In this document: positions 1 to 5,557 of the stretch, piece after piece | Numbering within the stretch: the stretch's first letter is position 1 | Layout: every line of letters starts with the position of its first letter | DNA from: Candidatus Poseidoniaceae archaeon | Lineage (GTDB): Archaea > Thermoplasmatota > Poseidoniia > Poseidoniales > Poseidoniaceae | Assembly: GCA_022425185.1 (NCBI GenBank) | Contig: JAKMFY010000022.1 | Coordinates: forward strand, 1-6,622 | Direction: 5' to 3' | DNA: 6,622 nt | Made by a program: the position numbers and the translations under genes | The notes under the pieces: generated by a model | Seen by the model: the letters and a program-made list of their open reading frames with translations, nothing else | Database searches by the model: none | Told to the model about the DNA's origin: nothing

Positions 1-738
1 TGGGCAGGTCCTGATGGAGATCGACTTACAATCGCTTTGCAACTCCTCAAGTCAGAGCCGGCATCAACGGTACAGATTGATTCATTCATTGAATCCCTTG
101 AATACACACCGAGCACACCTGTCTCTTCAATCATTGAATCGACAACAGATTGGAAAGTGGATTCGAATGGACAATACCATTTAGTGGCTTCTACTTCTTC
201 CTTCATCGTAGCTCTTGGAAAGGATGATACAGTCTCTCAATGGCCAACAATACCCCTTAGAAAAGCAATTGACGAAGGGAAAAAAGAGGCCATCGAAGAA
301 GCATGGAGAAATGAAATATCTGGTGTAAGCCAAGGTGCCTACGTATCCCAATCTCAACACGTGCTTGCAATGCCATCACGATTAGGATTACATGCTCAAG
401 AAGATGATTCAGGCATCGTCTGGCCACCTCGCCAACTTAATGCTACAGGAGAACGAATCCCTCCTGTGTCAAACAAACTCGATAATAGTGCAGCAATTCT
501 GACTTGGACACGTCTAAGTGCGGCTGGAGCCCCTTCTGAATTTTCATTAAGAGCTCCATTGCTTGGAGGAGTATCGACGGTTTTGGTTGAATTTATATCA
601 GGACCAAAAGGAGTATTCATGCTCACAGATGATGATGATGGGCAACCATCAATAGGCCAAGAAGTCTCATTTGAGGTGCGACGATTATACGGCCAGGATG
701 AACTTATTCACTATGGATTGAAAGCCCTTCTGATTTAA
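1..738 (+). CDS. 3' part of a gene with a C-terminal DUF35-like OB-fold domain; possible HMG-CoA synthase-like fusion
   Basis: The reading frame is open from base 1, so the gene is cut by the left edge; a TTG at 37 is not needed as a start. It gives 245 residues here. From about residue 173 to the end it resembles the OB fold of DUF35 proteins: strand VSTVLVEF, then GVFMLTDDDDG, then IGQEVSFEVRRL and the closing IHYGLKALLI. Before this, VWPPRQLNATGE (140-151) sits where DUF35 proteins carry PPRxxCPxCG, but the cysteines are gone; no cysteine occurs anywhere in the visible protein. In archaea, DUF35 proteins bridge acetoacetyl-CoA thiolase and HMG-CoA synthase in the mevalonate pathway, and some are fused to HMG-CoA synthase-like enzymes. 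The visible N-terminal part (1-135) may be the end of such an enzyme; that is inference, and no catalytic motif is visible. The OB-fold call is moderate, the fusion partner weak. Confidence 0.55.
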   Translation, partial: WAGPDGDRLTIALQLLKSEPASTVQIDSFIESLEYTPSTPVSSIIESTTDWKVDSNGQYHLVASTSSFIVALGKDDTVSQWPTIPLRKAIDEGKKEAIEEAWRNEISGVSQGAYVSQSQHVLAMPSRLGLHAQEDDSGIVWPPRQLNATGERIPPVSNKLDNSAAILTWTRLSAAGAPSEFSLRAPLLGGVSTVLVEFISGPKGVFMLTDDDDGQPSIGQEVSFEVRRLYGQDELIHYGLKALLI

Positions 739-761
739 TTTCAAACCTCTCGATAGAAGGC

Positions 762-769
762 TTCATAGA
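762..769 (+). promoter_or_regulatory. Possible TATA-like element upstream of the 791 gene
   Basis: The AT-rich word TTCATAGA lies about 27 nt before the ATG at 791, the distance expected for an archaeal TATA box driving a leaderless or nearly leaderless transcript. A similar word (CTTCATAAAG) occurs upstream of the actin gene. There is no Shine-Dalgarno site in front of 791, which fits a leaderless mRNA. The match to consensus is weak. Confidence 0.2.
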
Positions 770-790
770 AAGATTCGCTAGTGGCGTAGC

Positions 791-1807
791 ATGGCTGGCT
801 TTGGTGGCATCCGTAAAGGTCGAAATGAAGCGATAGAGAACATCTCTGTCCAAGACGAAGGCGATTGTGCACGTTGTGGCGGAGAAAGCCAACCGTCAAC
901 AATGGAAGGGTATCTAACGTGTAGCCGATGTTCATACGAATGGAAAGATCCGAACCATGTTTCTAAGAAAGTCAGAGGGCCACCACCGAATCATCGTCGA
1001 GACGATGAACTCATTCAGGAATTCAAATCTGAAATGGAGCGGGGAGACCTGAAAGGTGTTCTCGGAGTCGATTCCAATCTTTCCGCTGAACAAGAACAGT
1101 CATTGCAACGTTTAGAGGACAAATGGATGAGCGGAATGCAAGGACACTACAATGCCGCTTCTGAGGACAGAAAACCTCTCATGATTAGTTTTGATGATGA
1201 AGACAATATTGTTTCTACTGAAGTTGCAGCATTGACCATCGTATCAAATGGTTTTGATGGTGGTGAAGAAATACGACTTGAATATCCTGGCAAAGGAACC
1301 GAATTTTATGCATTCAATGAAAAAAGTCCAACAGGATGGAAGCGAGGAGATTCTAGCGAATCGACGGCACGTTCCATCTGTAACGTTATTAATCGCTCTT
1401 CGCGACTTGTTTATGGAAACCTGAATGGAAATCGAATCTCCTTTGAGTTACGCAGTGATGATCTGAAACCTGAATCATTGGTCTTGTTCGTTGATGATCC
1501 TGGTGGCCAAGATATTGTAGCCGAGAAGGGAGGAGTCATCCTCGATTTCAGAGATGTAACCGTTTGGGATGATTATCGAAACGTGGTGGCTCTGGTTTTG
1601 GAAGATGGAATCATTTCACCAAGTGAAGATCAGATGCTTTGGGTTATGCGCCAACAACTTGGAATTGAAGAGGAGCAACATGTTGCACTCGTTTTGGAAA
1701 TGTTTGGTGATAACGCAGTGAAAGAATGTCCCAATTGCCATAGCATGGGACAACTCTACCCAGAGTACTCTGCATGGTACTGTCAAGCCTGTGAAAGTTG
1801 GCTCTAG
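791..1807 (+). CDS. Double zinc-ribbon protein with a phage-tail-like beta region and a TerB-like segment; function unknown
   Basis: This 338-residue, probably cytosolic protein has no signal peptide or membrane helix. The N-terminal zinc ribbon uses C26/C29 and C44/C47 (CARCG ... CSRCSYEW). A charged linker follows (about 58-125, KKVRGPPPNHRRDDE onward). Residues about 145-245 show a beta pattern (AALTIVSNGFDGGEEIRL, TEFYAF, STARSICNVINRS, GNRISFEL) like small domains of phage tail and adhesin proteins, where a TLTI strand, a TYTF-like strand, an AANLAxAIN helix and a VVTLTA strand recur. Residues about 268-305 (EDGIISPSEDQMLW ... LGIEEEQHVAL) resemble TerB-like helical modules. A second zinc ribbon ends the protein (C313, C316, C331, C334). 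The ATG at 791 is the first start after an in-frame stop at 779-781. Zinc binding is likely; nucleic-acid or protein binding is only inferred. It precedes the actin gene by 108 nt. Confidence 0.85.
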   Translation: MAGFGGIRKGRNEAIENISVQDEGDCARCGGESQPSTMEGYLTCSRCSYEWKDPNHVSKKVRGPPPNHRRDDELIQEFKSEMERGDLKGVLGVDSNLSAEQEQSLQRLEDKWMSGMQGHYNAASEDRKPLMISFDDEDNIVSTEVAALTIVSNGFDGGEEIRLEYPGKGTEFYAFNEKSPTGWKRGDSSESTARSICNVINRSSRLVYGNLNGNRISFELRSDDLKPESLVLFVDDPGGQDIVAEKGGVILDFRDVTVWDDYRNVVALVLEDGIISPSEDQMLWVMRQQLGIEEEQHVALVLEMFGDNAVKECPNCHSMGQLYPEYSAWYCQACESWL

Positions 1808-1847
1808 TTAATGTTCTATAGAATTATTGAAATCGACATTTTCTCTC

Positions 1848-1863
1848 TGATTCAGGGGAATCA
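1848..1863. other. Small inverted repeat between the zinc-ribbon gene and the actin gene
   Basis: TGATTC (1848-1853) and GAATCA (1858-1863) are a perfect 6-bp inverted repeat around the loop AGGG. With a 3-nt bulge on the right side the stem extends by CTC/GAG. It lies 41 nt after the upstream stop codon and 52 nt before the actin ATG, just after a pyrimidine-rich run (CATTTTCTCTCT). It could be a 3'-end structure of the upstream transcript or an operator for the actin gene. No T-run follows it, so it is not a classical intrinsic terminator. Confidence 0.3.
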
Positions 1864-1874
1864 ACAGAGGGATG

Positions 1875-1884
1875 CTTCATAAAG
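1875..1884 (+). promoter_or_regulatory. Possible TATA-like element upstream of the actin gene
   Basis: CTTCATAAAG lies about 32-41 nt before the ATG at 1916. It shares the core CTTCATA with the word upstream of the 791 gene. At this distance the transcript would have a leader of roughly 10 nt, and no clear Shine-Dalgarno site is visible before the ATG. This is a weak call from similarity and position only. Confidence 0.2.
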
Positions 1885-1915
1885 TGGGTGGATGTCCGTA
1901 AAATAGGCGAACGCT

Positions 1916-2941
1916 ATGGCTGAAGACGTATTGTATATTGGAATTGATTTGGGAACTTTCCGCTCGGTAATGGTTTCATCAGGAAATCACGAAGAAGAAG
2001 AACTCACTGTAATTGGAACGCCAAAGGATCCAATTGCACGAAACTTTCTGAAGAGAGATGTTCTCTTTGGAGAAGAAGCACTCAAGAACAGATTGGCTCT
2101 CAATCTTTTCAGACCTCTGGAACTGGGTGTCATTAAAGATACAAAAGAAGACAGAGAATTCATTGCCCACTTCATCACTCACCTCATTGGGCTATCAGAC
2201 CCAGAAACTCACGACCGTGTTGTCGCAGTTATTGGAGCACCAGCTGAAGCAAGCCACGTTGACAAAACAGCAATCTTTGATGCTGCTGCAGGATCAGTTA
2301 ACGCTGCTATGATTATTTCAGAACCCTTCGCTGTTGCCTATGCACTTGACATGATTGAACACACACTCGTTATCGACATCGGAGCAGGTACAACTGACCT
2401 TTGCCGTGTTTACGGAACAATCCCAGGACCTGGTGACCAAATGCACACAGGATACGCTGGAGACTATGTCGACGCTCAAATCATCAAGGAAGTTCAATCC
2501 AAATACAATGGTGCTCAAATCACCAAGGATATGGCTCGCCGATGGAAGGAACAATACTCCTTTGTATCGACATCAACTCCTGACGGCCCAATCATGGTCG
2601 ATTTCTCCATCGAAGGTAAGGCAATGAATCTTGACATCACCGATTGTATGCAACGTGCTTGTGAATCAATCGTTGAACCAATCGTTGAGAACGTCAAGAA
2701 ACTAATCGCAGATTCAAACCCAGAATACCATGACGAATTCCGTAGAAACATGGTCCTCGCAGGTGGCGGATCAGGAATCCGTGGACTAGGTGCTCTCATC
2801 GAACGCCGACTCTCAGACATGGGCGATGTCAACGTTCACGTTGTCGACGACCCAGTACGTCTCGGTGCAATGGGTGGCCTCAGACTCGCTATGGAAGTTC
2901 CAGAAGAGATGTGGAAGAACCTAACCCTTGCTTCGACATGA
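1916..2941 (+). CDS. MamK-like actin ATPase (filament-forming, bacterial-actin type)
   Basis: This 341-residue protein is a complete actin-fold ATPase. Phosphate-1 is IGIDLGTFR (8-16, D11), phosphate-2 is VIDIGAGTTD (152-161, D154) and the adenosine motif is LAGGGSGIRG (281-290). SEPFAVAYALD (135-145) is the connecting region with the candidate catalytic E136. From memory it matches MamK, the magnetosome filament protein, better than MreB, ParM or crenactin along its whole length: TVIGTPKD, GTIPGPGDQ, KEQYSFV, PEYHDEFRRNMVLAGGGS and a C-terminal EEMWKNL. The spacing E136 to D154 equals that of MamK E143 to D161. Length is close to MamK (about 350). The family polymerises into cytoplasmic filaments that position membrane compartments. 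The next gene starts 11 nt after the stop. No magnetosome gene is visible nearby, so the cargo is unknown. Ile codons switch from mostly ATT to only ATC after codon 147. Confidence 0.9.
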   Translation: MAEDVLYIGIDLGTFRSVMVSSGNHEEEELTVIGTPKDPIARNFLKRDVLFGEEALKNRLALNLFRPLELGVIKDTKEDREFIAHFITHLIGLSDPETHDRVVAVIGAPAEASHVDKTAIFDAAAGSVNAAMIISEPFAVAYALDMIEHTLVIDIGAGTTDLCRVYGTIPGPGDQMHTGYAGDYVDAQIIKEVQSKYNGAQITKDMARRWKEQYSFVSTSTPDGPIMVDFSIEGKAMNLDITDCMQRACESIVEPIVENVKKLIADSNPEYHDEFRRNMVLAGGGSGIRGLGALIERRLSDMGDVNVHVVDDPVRLGAMGGLRLAMEVPEEMWKNLTLAST

Positions 2942-2952
2942 TCGTGGTTTAG

Positions 2953-3603
2953 ATGAACAAACCCTTGACAATCACTGGACTAAGTATTGCACTGGTATTT
3001 GCAATAATTATGGTTATTGGCCTTGTTGGTGTCATGAGTTATTCTCCTGATTCGGATAACATAATTCATGACACACGAGAGGATGGAACCACATTTGTTA
3101 ATGGTGATTATTCACTTCCAGATGTTTTCGCTGTTGGCGACGTTGATTGTTTAACATTTGAAATCAAGGTTATCTCTCAAGATGCTGAAGGAGATGTTTT
3201 TCAGGAAGATGTGTTTTACAGAGATTGTGATGCTGAATTCGGAGATTCTGATTATACATATTTGGGAGACATCGACACAGATGGAGGCAACTACATTTTG
3301 GAAATTGAAGGAGATATCGTCATCATTGATTCTGGTGATTTGATCATCCCAGGATTAGCCATGTCAGGCGGTGCGGGTTGCTGCTGCCTTGGCTCCATCT
3401 TAGGAATTATTGGATTGATTATTGGAAAACCAAAACCACAAGTTCTGATGGTTCAACCAGACGGTTCTGTTGTCCAAGTACAAGGAAACGTTGTACAATC
3501 AACCAGTGGACAAGTGATTAGCCAGCCTCAGCAGATGGTTCAGCAACCTAATGAAACTACAGTGGAACAATATAGCTTTGAACAAAAGAACGAATGGAAG
3601 TAG
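2953..3603 (+). CDS. Two-pass membrane protein with extracellular acidic domain and Gln-rich cytoplasmic tail; unknown function
   Basis: This 216-residue protein is of no family I recognise. A first hydrophobic helix spans about 7-28 (LSIALVFAIIMVIGLVGVM). Residues 30-130 are acidic and beta-rich, with two cysteines (C66, C92) that could form a disulfide if the domain is outside. The second membrane segment, about 131-158, is glycine-rich and contains three consecutive cysteines (143-145, GAGCCCLGS). The tail, 159-216, begins KPKPQ and is rich in Gln and Val, with Gln clusters at 192-198 (PQQMVQQ). The predicted topology places both N-terminus and tail in the cytoplasm. The ATG at 2953 directly follows an in-frame stop and lies 11 nt after the actin stop, so the two genes are probably co-transcribed. 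The cytoplasmic tail could touch the actin filament, but that is a guess from gene order. Confidence 0.85.
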   Translation: MNKPLTITGLSIALVFAIIMVIGLVGVMSYSPDSDNIIHDTREDGTTFVNGDYSLPDVFAVGDVDCLTFEIKVISQDAEGDVFQEDVFYRDCDAEFGDSDYTYLGDIDTDGGNYILEIEGDIVIIDSGDLIIPGLAMSGGAGCCCLGSILGIIGLIIGKPKPQVLMVQPDGSVVQVQGNVVQSTSGQVISQPQQMVQQPNETTVEQYSFEQKNEWK

Positions 3604-4322
3604 ATTCCATGTGGACAAAAGAAACCAAAGTGGTCATCTTAACCGGTGCTGGAATAAGTGCTGAATCTGGAATACGAACGTTCAGGGCTTCCGATGGATT
3701 GTGGGAAGAGCATAGAATCGAAGATGTTGCAACACCTATGGGATGGGAAAAAAACCCACAACTCGTTTGGGATTTTTATCAAGAACGACGACGTCAGTTG
3801 TTCGATGTCGAACCCAATCCTGGCCATACTGCTCTCACAGAACTCGAAGAATATCTTGATGAGATGCTTCTCGTCACTCAAAATGTAGACAATCTTCATG
3901 ATCGTGCTGGTTCCAAGAATCTCATTCATATCCATGGTGAACTGGAAAAGTTACGATGTGAGGAATGCGGTTTTGTTGAAATAATGATGAAAGAGCATGA
4001 CCTAACATCATCATACGTATCTTGCCCTCAATGCCCAAATGCAATACTACGCCCCCATATCGTTTGGTTTCATGAAATGCCAATGCGAATGACTGAAATC
4101 GAGAAGGCATTGGATCAATGTGATGTTTTCATTGCAATTGGCACAAGTGGTCATGTAACCCCTGCTGCAGGTTTTCTTGCCTCAGCAAAGCAACAAGGAT
4201 CATATTGCATTGGCATCAATTTAGACCCACCACTAAATTTCGATCTCTTTGATGAATTTCATCAAGGAAAGGCTGGAGAAATCTTACCAGACCTAGTTCA
4301 TGAGTGGATTTATAAAAAATAA
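3594..4322 (+). CDS. cobB: Class III sirtuin, NAD-dependent protein deacylase (CobB/SIRT5 type)
   Basis: This protein removes acyl groups from lysines using NAD, yielding nicotinamide and O-acyl-ADP-ribose, in the cytosol. The 242 residues show the full Sir2 set: GAGISAESGIRTFR (18-31) for NAD binding, TQNVDNLHDRAG (95-106), the catalytic H114 in IHIHGEL, four zinc cysteines C122, C125, C144, C147, then LRPHIVWFHEMP (152-163) and GTSGHVTPAAGF (183-194). FYQERRR (61-67) places Y62 and R65 as the Y-x-x-R pair that recognises succinyl, malonyl or glutaryl lysine in SIRT5 and CobB, so desuccinylation is likely in addition to deacetylation. Length is normal for the family. Starting at 3594, it overlaps the end of the membrane-protein gene by 10 nt; an ATG at 3609 with GGAAG 8 nt upstream is a real alternative and would drop five residues. 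Its place behind the actin suggests co-transcription. Confidence 0.95.
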   Translation: MEVDSMWTKETKVVILTGAGISAESGIRTFRASDGLWEEHRIEDVATPMGWEKNPQLVWDFYQERRRQLFDVEPNPGHTALTELEEYLDEMLLVTQNVDNLHDRAGSKNLIHIHGELEKLRCEECGFVEIMMKEHDLTSSYVSCPQCPNAILRPHIVWFHEMPMRMTEIEKALDQCDVFIAIGTSGHVTPAAGFLASAKQQGSYCIGINLDPPLNFDLFDEFHQGKAGEILPDLVHEWIYKK

Positions 4323-4326
4323 TCAA

Positions 4327-4332
4327 AAGGAG
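4327..4332 (+). promoter_or_regulatory. Shine-Dalgarno site fixing the start at 4339
   Basis: AAGGAG is followed by a 6-nt spacer and the ATG at 4339. This decides against the longer in-frame start at 4300, which would overlap the sirtuin gene by 23 nt and add a polar KNNQKEN stretch before the membrane helix. It is the strongest ribosome-binding site in the window. Confidence 0.75.
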
Positions 4333-4338
4333 AATCTT

Positions 4339-4836
4339 ATGTCAGAAGATCTTCTTTTAGCAATCATTATTCTAATTGCCCTTGGACTGAGGGGATTACA
4401 GATGTGGAAACAATCTGGCCATAATCTTGGTGAATTGAAAAGCGCTGTCTCAACGATGGAAGCAGGCTATGAAGCGAACAAAAAGGTCTTTGGAAGTAAA
4501 CCTCTTCAAGTACGTTCAGTCATCAATGAAAAGGAAGAATCCTGGACACTGAAGTCTACACTTGATGTCATGAAGATCTTAGAATCTCAACACCCCTGCC
4601 ACGGAATAGTATATTTTGAAGATTCCAATGAAGAAGGAATTCATCTTGCCTACACAACTGTTGAAGAGAATGATAATGCGATTATGAACATCTATGCAAA
4701 GAATGGAACTGCAATAATCGATGAAGGTGAATTCAATATGGATAGAGAATCTCCGTCAGGAGTGTTTCGAATCATCAATACTCTCTTTGAAGAGAGAACC
4801 AAGAAAGAAGAACTTGAGAATGTGTTTGGCAATTGA
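4339..4836 (+). CDS. Small protein with one N-terminal membrane helix and a soluble alpha/beta domain; unknown function
   Basis: I do not recognise this 165-residue protein. Residues about 4-20 (DLLLAIIILIALGLRGL) form one hydrophobic helix that most likely serves as a membrane anchor, since no cleavage site is evident and basic residues (R18, K24) follow it. A short helical linker (GELKSAVSTMEAGYEANKK, 31-49) leads to a mixed alpha/beta domain: TLDVMKILE helix, then HGIVYFED, GIHLAYTTVE and NAIMNIYAKNGTAIID strands, then an acidic and lysine-rich C-terminal helix (FEERTKKEELENVF). The positive-inside rule suggests the domain is cytosolic. It begins 16 nt after the sirtuin stop, has a good Shine-Dalgarno site, and is the last gene of the four-gene cluster. 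The stop is 1 nt from the stop of the opposing gene. Confidence 0.8.
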   Translation: MSEDLLLAIIILIALGLRGLQMWKQSGHNLGELKSAVSTMEAGYEANKKVFGSKPLQVRSVINEKEESWTLKSTLDVMKILESQHPCHGIVYFEDSNEEGIHLAYTTVEENDNAIMNIYAKNGTAIIDEGEFNMDRESPSGVFRIINTLFEERTKKEELENVFGN

Positions 4837-4837
4837 A

Positions 4838-5533
4838 TTACTCTTCTTCCCAACCATGGCGTGAGGCAAGATCTCTGCTTACAAGCGGATTGTTACAGTG
4901 AGGGCACTTATCTGCTGGTGAAAGAAGGTCAGGTCGGATTGCGAGAACGGCCATACAGTTTGGACAAGCAGCAAGCATCTCTCCATCCATTAGATTCGCT
5001 TCTGGTGTAGAAATTTTGGTATGATACCCTTGTTTGTAGAGTGGAGAAAAGTGGTAACGCATTCTGTTGAAGGAACTGTAAGAAGCATATCCCATAATCA
5101 ATAAGAATAAAATTGAACCAACTGACCCCAATATCACATAATAGAGATTAATTAAAAACAATAAGAAAAACAAAACCGATGCGAGTGTCAGGATTATTGC
5201 CCCGGGCCAGTAAGCCCAAGCTCTCCTTGAACGATAAGAAAACCATGTAGAGGTTGTGGCAAACAAAGGAATTGCCCAAATTAAGTGATGCAATTGACCA
5301 AGATAAAATTCTGATATTATGGCTAAATCGTAGGCAATTAGAACAACAATCAGGCTGTCTATTGCTAAAACAAGCGAGGTGCTTCGATGTGTTTGATTAA
5401 ACAATGTTGAAAGGGTCATTGAGGCTTGCTGACCACCTGAACCTGCAAGAACAATGTCCTCACTTCGGTCACCTGCCATACAGTGTGCTACAGGTCCCCA
5501 ATCAAGAATGCTTGTGTCGAACGAAGAAGTCAT
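4838..5533 (-). CDS. Polytopic membrane protein with a C-terminal zinc ribbon; unknown function
   Basis: Read on the minus strand from the ATG at 5533-5531 this gives 231 residues; a TTG at 5542 would add three (MCV). The first 50 residues are soluble and include a small, Gly/Ser/Gln-containing stretch (VLAGSGGQQAS). Four hydrophobic segments follow, at about 53-71, 80-95, 111-131 and 133-152 of the ATG-started protein; the last two form a tight hairpin (GAIILTLASVLFFLLFL, then VILGSVGSILFLLIMGY). The C-terminus holds a zinc ribbon, CPNC (190-193) and CPHC (210-213), ending RHGWEEE. With four helices, both ends would be on the same side, presumably cytosolic, so the ribbon could recruit a partner to the membrane. 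It is convergent with the preceding gene and divergent from coaBC. No Shine-Dalgarno site precedes the start. I recognise no specific family. Confidence 0.8.
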   Translation of the reverse strand: MTSSFDTSILDWGPVAHCMAGDRSEDIVLAGSGGQQASMTLSTLFNQTHRSTSLVLAIDSLIVVLIAYDLAIISEFYLGQLHHLIWAIPLFATTSTWFSYRSRRAWAYWPGAIILTLASVLFFLLFLINLYYVILGSVGSILFLLIMGYASYSSFNRMRYHFSPLYKQGYHTKISTPEANLMDGEMLAACPNCMAVLAIRPDLLSPADKCPHCNNPLVSRDLASRHGWEEE

Positions 5534-5557
5534 GACACACAAGCATCTCGGAGGTAC
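5534..5557. promoter_or_regulatory. 24-nt divergent intergenic gap
   Basis: Only 24 nt separate the minus-strand ATG from the coaBC ATG. Both promoters must therefore overlap the opposite gene, or one gene is transcribed from farther away. The gap itself has no AT-rich TATA-like word. It contains the GGAGG (5550-5554) placed 3 nt before the coaBC ATG, which is a short spacing. Confidence 0.45.

Noticed and set aside
37..39. TTG as the start codon of the first gene
   Set aside because: The frame is open to base 1, so the gene continues upstream; no ribosome-binding site precedes this TTG.
396..626. Minus-strand open frame inside the DUF35-like gene
   Set aside because: It is opposite a frame with a recognisable OB fold and has no ribosome-binding site or conserved motif that I can see.
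2318..2832. Open frames on the minus strand and in other plus frames across the actin gene
   Set aside because: They overlap a gene with clear actin motifs, have no recognisable domains and odd compositions, and are by-products of its codon use.
2824..2852. Inverted repeat CAACG/CGTTG in the actin gene
   Set aside because: The stem is only 5 bp, lies in conserved coding sequence and is expected by chance.
3639..3935. Minus-strand open frame over the sirtuin gene
   Set aside because: It lies wholly within the conserved NAD-binding coding region of the sirtuin and its product shows no recognisable domain.
3594..4322. Sir2 as part of an antiphage defence system
   Set aside because: It is a stand-alone class III deacylase with a full zinc site and catalytic His, not a Sir2 domain fused to an effector or paired with an Argonaute, and no other defence gene is visible.
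4300..4338. Longer N-terminus (13 more residues) for the small membrane-anchored protein
   Set aside because: The AAGGAG at 4327 is correctly placed for the ATG at 4339, and the extension is polar and overlaps the sirtuin end.
1916..4836. A magnetosome gene cluster
   Set aside because: Apart from the MamK-like actin there is no MamA, MamB/M, MamE, MamI, MamJ or MamQ-like protein in the window.
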